A DNA stretch of 64,000 bases from Roseiarcus fermentans (GTDB lineage: Bacteria > Pseudomonadota > Alphaproteobacteria > Rhizobiales > Beijerinckiaceae), in NCBI RefSeq assembly GCF_003315135.1, contig NZ_QNRK01000033.1:16167-80166 (forward strand). Direction: 5' to 3'. The translations under genes and the position numbers were made by a program. This document shows, in pieces, positions 26,639 to 36,450 of this stretch. How positions within the stretch are numbered: the stretch's first letter is position 1; the number at the start of each line of letters is the position of its first letter. Under the pieces are notes generated by a model. The model saw only the letters and a list, made by a program, of their open reading frames with translations. It did no database searches and was not told where the DNA came from.

Positions 26639-27340
26639 ATGGCGGAGCGGCTTCTCATCATCGACGACGATCAGCGGCTCGCCGCCATGGTCGGCGACTA
26701 TCTCGGCGCCGCCGGGTTCGTCGTCGACCGCGCGCTCACCGGGCGCGAGGGCCTCGCGGCGCTCGGGCGCACGGCGTTCGACGCCGTCATCCTCGACGTG
26801 ATGCTGCCCGACATCGACGGGTTCGAACTCTGCCGGACGATCCGCGCCCGCGCCCAGACGCCGATCCTGATGCTGACGGCGCGCGGCGACGAAACCGACC
26901 GGATCGTCGGCCTCGAACTCGGGGCCGACGACTATCTGCCGAAACCCTTCAGCCCGCGCGAATTGCTGGCGCGGCTGCGCGCCATCCTGCGCCGCGGCCC
27001 GCTGCCCCGGGCGGCCGGGTCGGGCGAACTGCGTTTCGGCCGGCTCGTCATCGACCGCGAGTCGCGCAGGGTCAGCGTCGACGGCGAGGAGAAGACGCTG
27101 ACCAGCCACCAGTTCGACCTGATGGTCGCGCTCGCCGAGAACGCCGGGCGGGTGCTGAGCCGCGAGCGGCTGATGGACCTCGTCAAGGGCGAGGAGCTCG
27201 ACGCCTGCGACCGCACCGTCGACGTCCACATTTCGAGGCTGCGCGCGCTGATCGAGGATGACGCCAAGCACCCGCGCCGCATCATCACCGTGCGCGGCGC
27301 CGGCTACGTGTTCGCCAGAAAGCAGGACGGCGAGGCATGA
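26639..27340 (+). CDS. OmpR-family two-component response regulator
   Basis: This 233-residue response regulator has a receiver domain (residues 1-115) with the acidic pocket IIDDDQ, the phosphoacceptor aspartate Asp53 in VILDVMLPDIDGFE, MLTARG and the conserved lysine in DDYLPKPFSPREL. A C-terminal winged-helix domain follows (residues about 130-230: LTSHQFDLMVALAENAGRVLSRERLMD, RTVDVHISRLRALIEDDAKHPRRIITVRGAGYVF). Its closest look is to CpxR/RstA-type regulators. It follows the Spy-like gene after 59 bp and overlaps the sensor-kinase gene by four bases (ATGA), so the three are one operon. It most likely controls that operon in response to envelope or metal stress. Confidence 0.92.
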   Translation: MAERLLIIDDDQRLAAMVGDYLGAAGFVVDRALTGREGLAALGRTAFDAVILDVMLPDIDGFELCRTIRARAQTPILMLTARGDETDRIVGLELGADDYLPKPFSPRELLARLRAILRRGPLPRAAGSGELRFGRLVIDRESRRVSVDGEEKTLTSHQFDLMVALAENAGRVLSRERLMDLVKGEELDACDRTVDVHISRLRALIEDDAKHPRRIITVRGAGYVFARKQDGEA

Positions 27341-28644
27341 TCGTGGTCCAGCGTCGGCTGTTCTGGAAGATCTACCTGACGCTGCTCGCGAGCCTCGTCG
27401 CCGTCGCGGTGCTGATGGGCGCGTTCTGGTCGCTGGTCGGCGAGAGCGGCCGTCCGCGCTGGGGCGCGTTCCACCTCGAGGTCGACGAACGGCTGATCCC
27501 CGAGCGCGACAGCCCGCCGGGCGCGATCGCGGCGGCGATGAAGCGGCTCGGCGACGAGATGGACGCCGACGTCTCCGCCTACGACGCCCGCGGCGCTCTG
27601 GTCGCCGCGCAGGGCGCCCCGATCGCCTTCGGCGAAGGGGAACGCATGCGGTTCGGGCCGCCGCCGCACATCGTGCGCATCGATCTTCCCGACGGCCGCA
27701 CGGTGCTGGCGCGGCTGCGCCCGCCGGGCCCGCGGCCGCACCTGCGCATGCTCTCGCTCGTGCTGCTGGCTGCCGGCGGCGTCGGGCTCGCGGCCTTTCC
27801 GCTCACCGCCCGGCTGACCCGCCGGCTCGAGGGCCTCAGAACCGGGGTCGAGCGCTGGGGCGCGGGCGAACTCGCGCTGCGCGTCGACGACGCCGGGCAC
27901 GACGAGGTGGCGGTCGTCGCGCGCGCCTTCAACGTCGCCGCGGGCCGGATCGAGGACCTCTTGACCTCGCAGCGGGCGCTGCTCGCCAACGCCAGCCACG
28001 AACTGCGCTCGCCGCTGGCGCGCCTGCGGATGGCGATCGAGCTGTGGCTGGCGCGGCCGAGCCCCGACCTGCTCGCCGAGATCAACCGCAACCTCGCCGA
28101 AAGCGACGGACTGGTCGACGAGATCCTGCTTGCGAGCCGCCTCGACTACGACCGCGCGCCGCGGCCGCCGGGCGCTCGGGTCGATCTCACCGCGCTCGCC
28201 GCGGAGGAGGCGGCGCGGCTCGAGCCCGGCGCCGCGAGCCTCGCCGAGAGCGGCGCGCCGGTCGAAATCGACGGCGACGCGACGCTGCTGCGCCGCCTGA
28301 TCCGCAATCTGCTCGAGAACGCGGTCAAGCACGGCCGCCCGCCGGTGGGCATCGCCGTCGTCCGCGACGGAAACCTCGCGCGCGTCGCCGTGTCGGACTG
28401 CGGCGACGGGATCGCGCCCGAAGAGCGCGAGCGGGTGTTTGCGCCGTTCTACCGGCCCCCGGGGCGCAGCGAATCCTCGGGCGGCTGGGGCCTCGGCCTG
28501 TCGCTCGTGCGCCAGATCGCGGAGCGGCACGGCGGCGGCGCCCGCTGCGAGGCGGCGCCGGGCGGCGGCAGCCGCTTCGTCGTCGACCTCGCGGGCGACG
28601 CGGTGGAGCTTCCCCCGAGCGGAGAAGGCGAGAGGCGGACCTGA
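27337..28644 (+). CDS. Two-component sensor histidine kinase (envelope sensor)
   Basis: This 435-residue inner-membrane kinase has membrane segment 1 at residues about 12-34 (IYLTLLASLVAVAVLMGAF), a periplasmic sensor loop of about 110 residues, and segment 2 near residues 140-160 (MLSLVLLAAGGVGLAAFPL). A HAMP linker follows, then the HisKA helix with phosphoacceptor His221 in ANASHELRSPLARLRM. The ATPase domain has NLLENAVKHG (N box), DCGDGIAPEERERVFAPFYR (G1/F boxes) and GGWGLGLSLVRQIAERHGG (G2). The layout matches CpxA/RstB-type kinases. Its start overlaps the response-regulator stop by four bases. The stimulus is unknown; the neighbouring Spy-like gene suggests misfolded periplasmic protein or metals. 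Confidence 0.92.
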   Translation: MIVVQRRLFWKIYLTLLASLVAVAVLMGAFWSLVGESGRPRWGAFHLEVDERLIPERDSPPGAIAAAMKRLGDEMDADVSAYDARGALVAAQGAPIAFGEGERMRFGPPPHIVRIDLPDGRTVLARLRPPGPRPHLRMLSLVLLAAGGVGLAAFPLTARLTRRLEGLRTGVERWGAGELALRVDDAGHDEVAVVARAFNVAAGRIEDLLTSQRALLANASHELRSPLARLRMAIELWLARPSPDLLAEINRNLAESDGLVDEILLASRLDYDRAPRPPGARVDLTALAAEEAARLEPGAASLAESGAPVEIDGDATLLRRLIRNLLENAVKHGRPPVGIAVVRDGNLARVAVSDCGDGIAPEERERVFAPFYRPPGRSESSGGWGLGLSLVRQIAERHGGGARCEAAPGGGSRFVVDLAGDAVELPPSGEGERRT

Positions 28645-29111
28645 GCGGCGACGGGCGCGCGAGGCGCGGCCGGCCGGGGCTCGATCCGCCGGATCGGGGC
28701 GGTTTTCGCGCCGCGGCCGCCGCCCGGGAGGATGCGAACGTCCCCCTTGCAAATCGGCCGGGAGTATGAAAACTAACTAGCCGTGGGTATATTTCCCACG
28801 TGCAGGGACGCGGTCCCGTGGGGGCGCGTCCAGCCTCGGACGCCGCCGGCGCCGCCATCCCTCTTCTCGCCCTTCTCGGGTTGGCGCGCCTGCGGCGGCC
28901 GACGAGGCGGGCGCCTCAGGGCGGCGATCGCGACCCCCGGGGAGGCGGCGAGGATCATGCGGCGACCGCCCCTGGCGCTCAGCCTTCGTCGATGACCGCG
29001 CGGCCCTGCCGCGCGGCGCGCCGCCGACCGCGGGAACAGGCGCTTGACTCCGGTCCCGCGCCGGCAGGTCTGGCGGACGGCTCCCCGGCGCGCCTGCCGG
29101 GCCGAGCGACC
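28645..29111. other. Intergenic region with a CGTGGG/CCCACG dyad
   Basis: These 467 bp between the converging kinase and sugar-transport genes have no recognised gene. CGTGGG (28782-28787) and CCCACG (28795-28800) form a perfect 6-bp dyad around TATATTT, either a protein-binding site or a weak hairpin. No T-tract terminator was identified for either gene. Confidence 0.5.
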
Positions 29112-29890
<779 letters not shown>

Positions 29891-29894
<4 letters not shown>

Positions 29895-30976
29895 TTGGAA
29901 ACCCTCCGGATCCACTGGTCGAGCGCGACCGCGACGATGATCAGGACGCCGATGGCGAATTCCTGCCACAGCACGTCGAGGCCGGCGAGCGAAACGGCGG
30001 AGCGGAACACGCCGACGATCAGCGCCCCGACCAGGGTGCCGATGATCGAGCCGCGCCCGCCGAACAGCGAGGTGCCGCCGATCACCACCGCGGTGATGCT
30101 GTTCAGGTTCATATTCTCGCCCGCGGTCGGGCTGATCGCGCCGACGCGGCCGATCAGCGCCCAGCCGGCGATCGCGGCGATGAAGCCGGCGAACACGTAG
30201 ACGCTGAGCAGGATCCGGTCGGTGTCGATGCCCGCGAGCCGCGCCGCCTCCGGATCGTCGCCGGTCGCGTAGACGTGGCGGCCGTAGGCGGTGCGGGTGA
30301 GGATGTACCAGACGACCGCGGCGACGATCAGCAGCAGGAACGTGCCCCACATCACCCGCACGTCGCCGATGGCGACCTGATCGCCCATCAGGCTCAGGAA
30401 CGGCGCCTGCTCGTCGATGTCCTGCATGCCGATGGTTTCGCTGCGCGAATAGAAGGTGATGAGCGCGCCGATGATGCTCAGCGTGCCGAGCGTGACGATG
30501 AACGGCGGCATCTTCAGCCGCGTCACCAGCGCTCCGTTGACGTAGCCGAACACCGCGCCGCACAGGAGACCGAGCGGAAAGGCGATGATCGTCGGCACCC
30601 CGTCGAGCACGCCCAGACGCCCCATCACCACCGACGAAATGACCATGATGACGCCGATCGACAGGTCGATGCCGGCAGTCAGGATCACCAGCGTCTGCCC
30701 GATGCCGAGAAGGCCGGTGACCATCACCTGGGTCAGGACGGTCGAGAGATTGCTCGCGGAGGTAAAGCGGTGCGGATTGACCGCAACGCCGAGCAGAAGG
30801 CCGAGCGCCAGCACGACGAACGGCACCGTCGTCGGATAGGCGTGCAGGAATCGCTGGAGCCGCTGGAGCAGGGTGAGCCGCTCCTCGTCGAACGAGGCGA
30901 CGCTGGTGGTCGCCCCGGCCAGAACCTTCTCGAACTCCTGCTGCGCAGGACGGCCCGTCGGAGTCGCTTCGCTCAT
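29891..30976 (-). CDS. frcC: Fructose-type sugar ABC transporter permease (FrcC-like)
   Basis: This 361-residue RbsC-type permease has a long soluble N-terminus (about 45 residues), which is a feature of FrcC, then about eight or more membrane segments. Signatures are GQTLVILTAGIDLSIGVIMVISS near residue 95, MPPFIVTLGTLSIIGALI near residue 155, [35 protein letters not shown]-like sequence near residue 290, and the closing DQWIRRVSK. It is followed by the ATPase with a four-base overlap and preceded by the binding-protein gene after 123 bp. It forms the membrane pathway of the importer. Confidence 0.86.
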
Positions 30977-31099
30977 GGGCTTCCTCGTTCGTTTCCCGAT
31001 GTCTCGAGCGCTCGTTTCGGCCCGCCGGCCGCGATCTTCGCCGCGGCCGCCGGGATTTTTGGCTCTTTCAGGGGATTAAGCGCCCCCCTCGGCGGGAAA

Positions 31100-32110
31100 T
31101 CAACCCCAGCAGAGCTTCATGCCCTCGTCGACGCTGATCGAGGGGACGCCCGGAACCGGATGATCCGTGACGAGCTTCTCGCCGGTGTCGATGCTGGTCG
31201 GCTTCTTGCCGGTCTTGACGTAGTCGGCGATCGCCTGGACGCCGTCGGCCGCCATCAGCAGCGGATATTGCTGGGAGGTCGCGCCGATGATGCCCTCCTT
31301 GACCCACTTGACGCCCTGGCAGCCGCCGTCGACCGCGACCACCGTCACGCCCTTGTTCTTGCCCGCCGCCTTGAGCGCCGCGTAGCCGCCGTATGCAGCC
31401 GGCTCGTTGATGGCGTAGACGAGGTCGATCTCGTCGGCCTTCTGCAAAATGTTCTCCATCGCCTTGCGGCCGCCCTCGGTCGAGCCGGCGGTGACGTCGG
31501 AGCCGACGATCTGCGGGCTGTCGCTGGTCGAGAAGTGCTTCGGGTCCTTCACCTTGATGCCGAAGCCGTCGAGGAAGCCGTTGTGGCGCAGGTAGTCGAC
31601 CGACGGCTGGTTGGCCGCGAGGTCGAGCGTCGCGATCTTGGCCGTGGCGGCCTTGTCGCCGAGCGTCCCCTTGGCCCAGGCGCCGATCAGCTGCCCGGCC
31701 TTGAAGTTGTCGGTCGCATAAAGCGCGTCGGCGGCGGTGACGGGGTCGAGCGGCGTGTCGAGCGTGATGACGACGATGCCGGCGTCGCGGGCCTTCTTGA
31801 CCGTCGGCACGATGGCGGTCGAGTCGCTCGGCACCAGCAGGATGCCCTTGGCGCCGGCGGCCATCAGCTGCTCGATCGCGGCGACCTGGCCGTCGTTGTC
31901 GCCGTCGGCCTTGCCGGCGTAGGCTTGCGGCGTCAGGCCGAGTTCCTTGGCCTTGGCCTCGAAGCCTTCCTTCATCTTGACGAAGAACGGGTTGGTGTTG
32001 GTCTTGGTGACGAGGCCGACGATCGGCCCGTCGGCCCACGCGGCGCCGGTGAGCGCGACGGTGACGGCCGCGGCGGCGACGGTCGCAAGGATGGCGGAGA
32101 TTTTTTTCAC
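31100..32110 (-). CDS. frcB: Fructose-type periplasmic sugar-binding protein (FrcB-like)
   Basis: This 336-residue binding protein has a Sec signal peptide ([25 protein letters not shown]). The mature protein starts [23 protein letters not shown], as in FrcB. Sugar-binding segments include [71 protein letters not shown] and [24 protein letters not shown]. The start is GTG at 32110 with GGAGG before it; the longer open frame lacks a signal peptide at its own N-terminus. It is first in its operon and divergent from the ROK regulator, with overlapping promoters inside an inverted repeat. The ligand is inferred from family likeness. Confidence 0.88.
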   Translation of the reverse strand: MKKISAILATVAAAAVTVALTGAAWADGPIVGLVTKTNTNPFFVKMKEGFEAKAKELGLTPQAYAGKADGDNDGQVAAIEQLMAAGAKGILLVPSDSTAIVPTVKKARDAGIVVITLDTPLDPVTAADALYATDNFKAGQLIGAWAKGTLGDKAATAKIATLDLAANQPSVDYLRHNGFLDGFGIKVKDPKHFSTSDSPQIVGSDVTAGSTEGGRKAMENILQKADEIDLVYAINEPAAYGGYAALKAAGKNKGVTVVAVDGGCQGVKWVKEGIIGATSQQYPLLMAADGVQAIADYVKTGKKPTSIDTGEKLVTDHPVPGVPSISVDEGMKLCWG

Positions 32111-32231
32111 TTGTTCCTCCCAAGGGGATACAATCGGCGGCGCTGTTCCCGGGGCGAAGTTCGCGAGAATCCTCGCGTTGCCTGGCCTCCATGCGTCGTC
32201 GTGGGCAATCTCGCTCCACTTCGCGGCGAGA

Positions 32232-32268
32232 GTCAAGGATAATTATATCCGTTGTAATAATTCTTGAC
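32232..32268. promoter_or_regulatory. Divergent frcB/ROK promoters within an inverted-repeat operator
   Basis: GTCAAG (32232-32237) and CTTGAC (32263-32268) are inverted and flanked inwards by matching AATTAT/ATAATT stretches. The frcB -10 TATAAT (minus strand, 32242-32247) has a -35 CTGTCA at 32265-32270 with a 17-bp spacer. For the ROK gene, TTGACA (32264-32269) with TAATTT at 32286-32291 gives a 16-bp spacer. A repressor bound to the repeat would cover both promoters. Confidence 0.6.
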
Positions 32269-32328
32269 AGCGGAGTCGGTTCCTCTAATTTGCGGGTGTC
32301 GAGGACAACGAGAATCGAGGGCCGGAGG

Positions 32329-33612
32329 ATGACGGAGGCGGGAGAGGGTTCGCGCCAGGGCGCAGGCCGCCCCGGCGAATCGGCGCTTGCGCAGCTCCCG
32401 TCGACGTTCGCGGAAATCGCGAGCGGGGCCGACCAGTCGGGCGTGCGGCTGTACAACGAACGCCTGCTCCTGTCGCTGGTCAGGCGGTTCGGGCCCTTGT
32501 CCAAGATCGAGGTGGCGAGGCTGACGGGGCTTTCCGTGCAATCGACGTCGGCGATCATGAACCGGTTGCAGACGGACGGCCTGCTGAAGCGCGAGGCGCC
32601 GTTGCGCGGGCGCGTCGGGCAGCCGACGATCCCGATGTCGCTCGATCCCGACGGCGCCTATTCGCTCGGCCTCAAGATCGGGCGGCGCAGTTGCGATCTC
32701 GTGCTGGTCGATTTCCGGGGAACCCTGCGCCAGCGCGCCCACCGCACCTTCGCCTTCCCGACGCCCGAGCGAATTCTGGACTTCGTCGGCGAGCAGGCGC
32801 CTCTGCTGGTCGGCTCCCTGACCGAGGCGCAGCGCCGCCGGATCGCCGGCGTCGGCGTCGCCATGCCGTTTCAGCTCTGGACCTGGGAGGCGGAGATCGC
32901 CGCTCCCGCCGGCGCCATGGCGGGATGGCGGGATTTCGACACGGCTGGCGAGATCGCCAAGGCCTGCGCCTATCCGGTGCTGCTGTGCAACGACGCGACG
33001 GCCGCCTGCGCCGCGGAGTTCTTCTTCGGCCGCGGCTGGCGCTATCGCGACTTCCTGTACTTCTTCCTCGGCGCTTTCATCGGCGGCGGCATCGTGCTGG
33101 ACGGCGCGCTGCGGATCGGGCGCACCGGCAACGCCGGCGCGATCGGGTCGATGCCGGTGGCGATGCGCAGCGACGCGGGCGGCCCGCCGCAATTGATCGC
33201 CTGCGCCTCGATCTACCAGCTCGAACGCCGTCTCGCGGCCGCCGGAGTCGACGCGTCGTCGATCTGGGCCACGCCCGACGCGTGGGCCGATTTCGGAGCG
33301 CCGCTGGACGCCTGGATCGAGGAGACGGCGGAAGCGCTCGCCTGCGCCTCCGTCGCGGCCATTTCCGTCGTCGACTTCGAAGCGATCGTCATCGACGGCG
33401 AGATGCCGGCGGCCGTCCGCGACCGGCTGACGGCGCGCACGACGGAAGCGTTCGAAACGATGGACCGGAGGGGCTTGAGCGACGTCGCGATCGCGTCGGG
33501 AACAGTCGGGGCCGACGCGGGCGCGATCGGCGGGGCCGCCCTGCCTCTGGTGAAGGCCTTCGGGCGGGACCGGGAGGTCCTGCTCAAGGACGTCGTGGCG
33601 CAGGCGGGCTAA
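32329..33612 (+). CDS. frcR: ROK-family transcriptional regulator, FrcR-like
   Basis: This 427-residue regulator has an N-terminal winged helix (residues about 40-105; PLSKIEVARLTGLSVQSTSAIMNRLQTDGLL) and a C-terminal ROK domain of the sugar-kinase fold (GAYSLGLKIGR, PVLLCNDATAACAAEFFFG, FFLGAFIGGGIVLDGAL). The Cys-rich zinc motif (CGxxGCxE type) of most ROK proteins is absent; the equivalent region reads GNAGAIGSMPVA. The ATG at 32329 is preceded by GAGG eight bases upstream. It is divergent from frcB and is presumably the repressor of the transporter. The zwf-pgl pair follows on the same strand after about 115 bp, so a link to sugar-phosphate oxidation is likely. Confidence 0.85.
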   Translation: MTEAGEGSRQGAGRPGESALAQLPSTFAEIASGADQSGVRLYNERLLLSLVRRFGPLSKIEVARLTGLSVQSTSAIMNRLQTDGLLKREAPLRGRVGQPTIPMSLDPDGAYSLGLKIGRRSCDLVLVDFRGTLRQRAHRTFAFPTPERILDFVGEQAPLLVGSLTEAQRRRIAGVGVAMPFQLWTWEAEIAAPAGAMAGWRDFDTAGEIAKACAYPVLLCNDATAACAAEFFFGRGWRYRDFLYFFLGAFIGGGIVLDGALRIGRTGNAGAIGSMPVAMRSDAGGPPQLIACASIYQLERRLAAAGVDASSIWATPDAWADFGAPLDAWIEETAEALACASVAAISVVDFEAIVIDGEMPAAVRDRLTARTTEAFETMDRRGLSDVAIASGTVGADAGAIGGAALPLVKAFGRDREVLLKDVVAQAG

Positions 33613-33728
33613 GAGCAGGTCGCCGTCGTTCGCCCGGGCGGCGCTCGAAGCGAAATCGCCGCTTCGCGTGTCGCGGGCGACGCGATGCGCTAGAAGCGTC
33701 GATGTTCGACGAACTCCTGAGAGGCGGA

Positions 33729-35213
33729 ATGGCTGCGCGCATCGTCAAGGTTGACCCGTTCGATCTCGTCGTCTTCGGCGGGACCGGCGATCTCGCCTAT
33801 CGCAAACTCTATCCGGCGCTGTTTCATCGCGAGCGCAGCGGCCAGTTCACCGAGCCGACCCGCATCATCGGCGTCAGTCGCAGGCATCTCGACCGCGACG
33901 CCTTCCGCGCCAGCGTGAAGGACGCGCTCGTCCGGTTCGCCGCGGCGGACGAAGCCTCTTCCGCCGACCTCGAGCGTTTTCTCGCGCGCCTCGACTACGT
34001 GGCGGCGGACGCGGCCGGCGACTCCGGATGGAGCGATCTGCGCGAAACCCTCGGCGGAGACGACCGGATCCGCGCCTTCTATCTCGCCACCGGCCCGGAC
34101 CTCTTCTGCCCGATCGCCAAACGGCTCGGGGCCGAGGGGCTGGCGACGGAGCGCTCGCGCATCATCGTGGAAAAGCCGATCGGCCGCGACGGCGCGACCG
34201 CGGACGCGATCAACACCGACATCGGATCGGTCTTCCCGGAGCGGGCGATCTTTCGCATCGACCACTATCTCGGCAAGGAATCGGTGCAGAACCTGATGGC
34301 GCTGCGCTTCGCCAACGCGCTGCTCGAGCCGATCTGGAACAGCGCGCACATCGATCACGTGCAGATCACGGTGGCCGAGACGCTCGGCGTCGAGGGGCGC
34401 GGCGCCTACTACGACGAATCCGGCGCGATCCGCGACATGGTGCAGAACCACATGATGCAGCTCCTGTGCCTGACCGCCATGGAGCCGCCCAACTCGATGG
34501 ACGCCGATTCGCTGCGCGACGAAAAGCTCAAGGTGCTGAAGGCGCTGCAGCCGATCGACGGCAGCAACGCGGCGTCTCTGACGGTGCGCGGGCAGTACCG
34601 CGCCGGATTCGCCGACGGCGGGCCGGTTCCCGGCTACCTTCACGACGTGGGCAGGCACGAGAGCATGACCGAGACGTTCGTGGCGATGCGGATCAGCGTC
34701 GCCAACTGGCGCTGGGCGGGGGTGCCGTTCTACCTGCGCACCGGCAAGCGGCTGCCGCAGCGGTTTTCCGAGATCGTGGTCGGGTTCAAGCGCGTCCCGC
34801 ACGTGATCTTCGACATGCCGTCCGACTCCATTCCGGCCAACCGGCTGGTGATCCGGGTCCAGCCCGACGAGGGCGTCAAGCTCTGGATGATGGTCAAGGA
34901 GCCGGGGCCGGGCGGCATGCGCCTGCAGCACCTGCCGCTCGACATGAGTTTCGCCAAGGCCTTCGGCATGGCCTCGGCGGACGCCTACGAACGCCTGCTG
35001 ATGGACGCGATCCGCGGCAACGCGGCGCTGTTCATGCGGCGCGACGAGGTGGAGGCGGCGTGGCGCTTCATCGATCCGGTTCGCGAGGCGTGGGCGGCGA
35101 TGCGCGAGCCGCCGCGCCCCTACGCCGCCGGAACCTGGGGCCCCAACGCCTCCGTGGCGCTGATCGAGCGCGACGGGCGCACCTGGAACGAGGACGAGCA
35201 CGATGGCGAATGA
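33729..35213 (+). CDS. zwf: Glucose-6-phosphate 1-dehydrogenase
   Basis: This 494-residue enzyme oxidises glucose 6-phosphate to 6-phosphogluconolactone with NADP+, the entry to the Entner-Doudoroff and oxidative pentose-phosphate routes. The N-terminal coenzyme motif VVFGGTGDLAYRKLYPALFHR, the substrate motif RIDHYLGKE (residues 176-184), QNHMMQLLCLTAME with the catalytic histidine, and the FYLRTGKRLPQRFSEI segment are all present. The ATG at 33729 (MAARIVKVDPF) matches the usual Zwf N-terminus and has AGAGG upstream; an ATG at 33702 would add nine residues. Its 3' end overlaps pgl by 11 bases. In rhizobia edd normally follows zwf-pgl, but it is not found here. Confidence 0.95.
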   Translation: MAARIVKVDPFDLVVFGGTGDLAYRKLYPALFHRERSGQFTEPTRIIGVSRRHLDRDAFRASVKDALVRFAAADEASSADLERFLARLDYVAADAAGDSGWSDLRETLGGDDRIRAFYLATGPDLFCPIAKRLGAEGLATERSRIIVEKPIGRDGATADAINTDIGSVFPERAIFRIDHYLGKESVQNLMALRFANALLEPIWNSAHIDHVQITVAETLGVEGRGAYYDESGAIRDMVQNHMMQLLCLTAMEPPNSMDADSLRDEKLKVLKALQPIDGSNAASLTVRGQYRAGFADGGPVPGYLHDVGRHESMTETFVAMRISVANWRWAGVPFYLRTGKRLPQRFSEIVVGFKRVPHVIFDMPSDSIPANRLVIRVQPDEGVKLWMMVKEPGPGGMRLQHLPLDMSFAKAFGMASADAYERLLMDAIRGNAALFMRRDEVEAAWRFIDPVREAWAAMREPPRPYAAGTWGPNASVALIERDGRTWNEDEHDGE

Positions 35214-35913
35214 CCTTCAGCGTCGCGACTTCGCCGACGGCGAAGCGCTCGCGCCTTCCTTCGCCGCCTGGACCGCCGAGCGGCTGCGCGCGGCGATCGC
35301 CGAGCGCGGCGCGGCGCTGCTGGTGGTGTCGGGCGGAAAGACGCCCGAGCGCTTCTTCGCGGCGCTGTCGGCCGAGGCGCTCGACTGGACCCGGGTCGCC
35401 GTCACGCTCGCCGACGAACGCCGTGTCCCCGACCTGAGCCCGCGCTCGAACGCGCGGCTGGTGCGCGCGGCGCTGCTGCGCAACCGCGCGACGGCCGCGG
35501 CCTTCACGCCGCTCGCCGACGCCCGCCTCGCCCCCGACCAGGAACTCGCGGCCGCCAGCGCCAGACTGGCCAGCCTGCCCCTGCCCGCCGACGTCGTCGT
35601 CCTCGGCATGGGCGACGACGGCCACACCGCCTCGTGGTTTCCCGGCGCCCAGGGGTTGCGGGAAGCGATGGACCCCGGCGCGCGCAATCTGGTCGCGCCG
35701 ATCGAGGCCCCCGACGCGCCGGAGCCGCGGCTGACGCTGACCGGCCGGGTCATTCTGCGCGCCCGGGCGATCGCGCTGCTGATCGAGGGCGAGGACAAGC
35801 TCGCGACCCTCGCCGAGGCGCTCGCGGACGGGCCGGCCGAAGCCATGCCGATCCGCGCCGTGCTGCGCGGCGCGTGCGACAGGCTGACGATTTTCGCCGC
35901 CGGAAGCGCCTGA
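35203..35913 (+). CDS. pgl: 6-phosphogluconolactonase
   Basis: This 236-residue enzyme of the DevB/SOL family hydrolyses 6-phosphogluconolactone. The family motifs are VVSGGKTPERFFAAL near residue 42, VTLADERRVPDLSPRSNARLVRAALL near residue 70, and VLGMGDDGHTASWFPGA near residue 135 with the catalytic histidine region. The ATG at 35203 lies inside the 3' end of zwf, giving an 11-base overlap and translational coupling. It completes the two-enzyme oxidation module. Confidence 0.93.
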   Translation: MANDLQRRDFADGEALAPSFAAWTAERLRAAIAERGAALLVVSGGKTPERFFAALSAEALDWTRVAVTLADERRVPDLSPRSNARLVRAALLRNRATAAAFTPLADARLAPDQELAAASARLASLPLPADVVVLGMGDDGHTASWFPGAQGLREAMDPGARNLVAPIEAPDAPEPRLTLTGRVILRARAIALLIEGEDKLATLAEALADGPAEAMPIRAVLRGACDRLTIFAAGSA

Positions 35914-35937
35914 TCCCGTCCATCCCCGCTCGTCGAT

Positions 35938-36186
35938 TTGCCGGACGGGCGGCTCGGCCTGCGGATCGAGGGGCGCGAAGCAGACATGCTCGCGCTTCTG
36001 TCCGTCGCGCGCGGCGCGCCGGCGCCGACGACAATTCTCGATCGCTTCGACAGCGTCTCCGCGCGTGCGGAAGCCACGCAGCGTTTGCAGGCGCTCGCAG
36101 CGTCAACGTTCCCCGATCCACAGGGCTTCGACGCCAGGATGACCCTGCATCGTCTGGAGGAGGTTCCCGATTGCCTTGACCATTGA
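35938..36186 (+). pseudogene. Possible gene remnant, unrecognised
   Basis: This open frame of 82 codons starts only at TTG 35938, with no proper ribosome binding site. The translated sequence (LGLRIEGREADMLALLS and RAEATQRLQALA segments) looks protein-like and reasonably balanced for this GC content, but it matches no family that I recognise. It may be the eroded end of a gene once following pgl, or chance. Confidence 0.2.
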
Positions 36187-36395
36187 TCTGAGGATACTCG
36201 CAGAGCGGCGCGCCGCTCGTCGCCTGTGACAGGGAATTTCCCATACGAGGCCTTCCGCGGCCGGCGCCGTGACCGATCGGCCACGGAGCGCCGGAAGCGC
36301 ACCTGCTCACCGGCCGCGACCCGTCAATCCGGCGCTGATCGGCGCGGTGACAGAGCGCTTCGGCGGCAGCGCCGGAAGGCCCTCGGATTCGACGA

Positions 36396-36430
36396 AACGG
36401 GCGGAGGCTTTCCTCCGCCCGTTCCTTTTT
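36396..36430. terminator. Bidirectional rho-independent terminator
   Basis: AACGGGCGGAGG (36396-36407), a CTTT loop and CCTCCGCCCGTT (36412-36423) form a perfect 12-bp stem, followed on the plus strand by CCTTTTT. On the minus strand the stem lies 20 bp after the stop of the binding-protein gene and is followed by TTTCG. It is best assigned to that gene, and could also stop plus-strand transcripts from pgl. Confidence 0.8.
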
Positions 36431-36450
36431 GCGCGCCGCGACGCGGCTTG

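Larger units (their letters stand above)
35914..36450. other. Intergenic region with a possible gene remnant and a bidirectional terminator
   Basis: This is a 537-bp gap after pgl. It holds a weak open frame (35938-36186), listed separately, and a strong terminator (36396-36430). The rest shows no recognisable gene. Confidence 0.6.
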
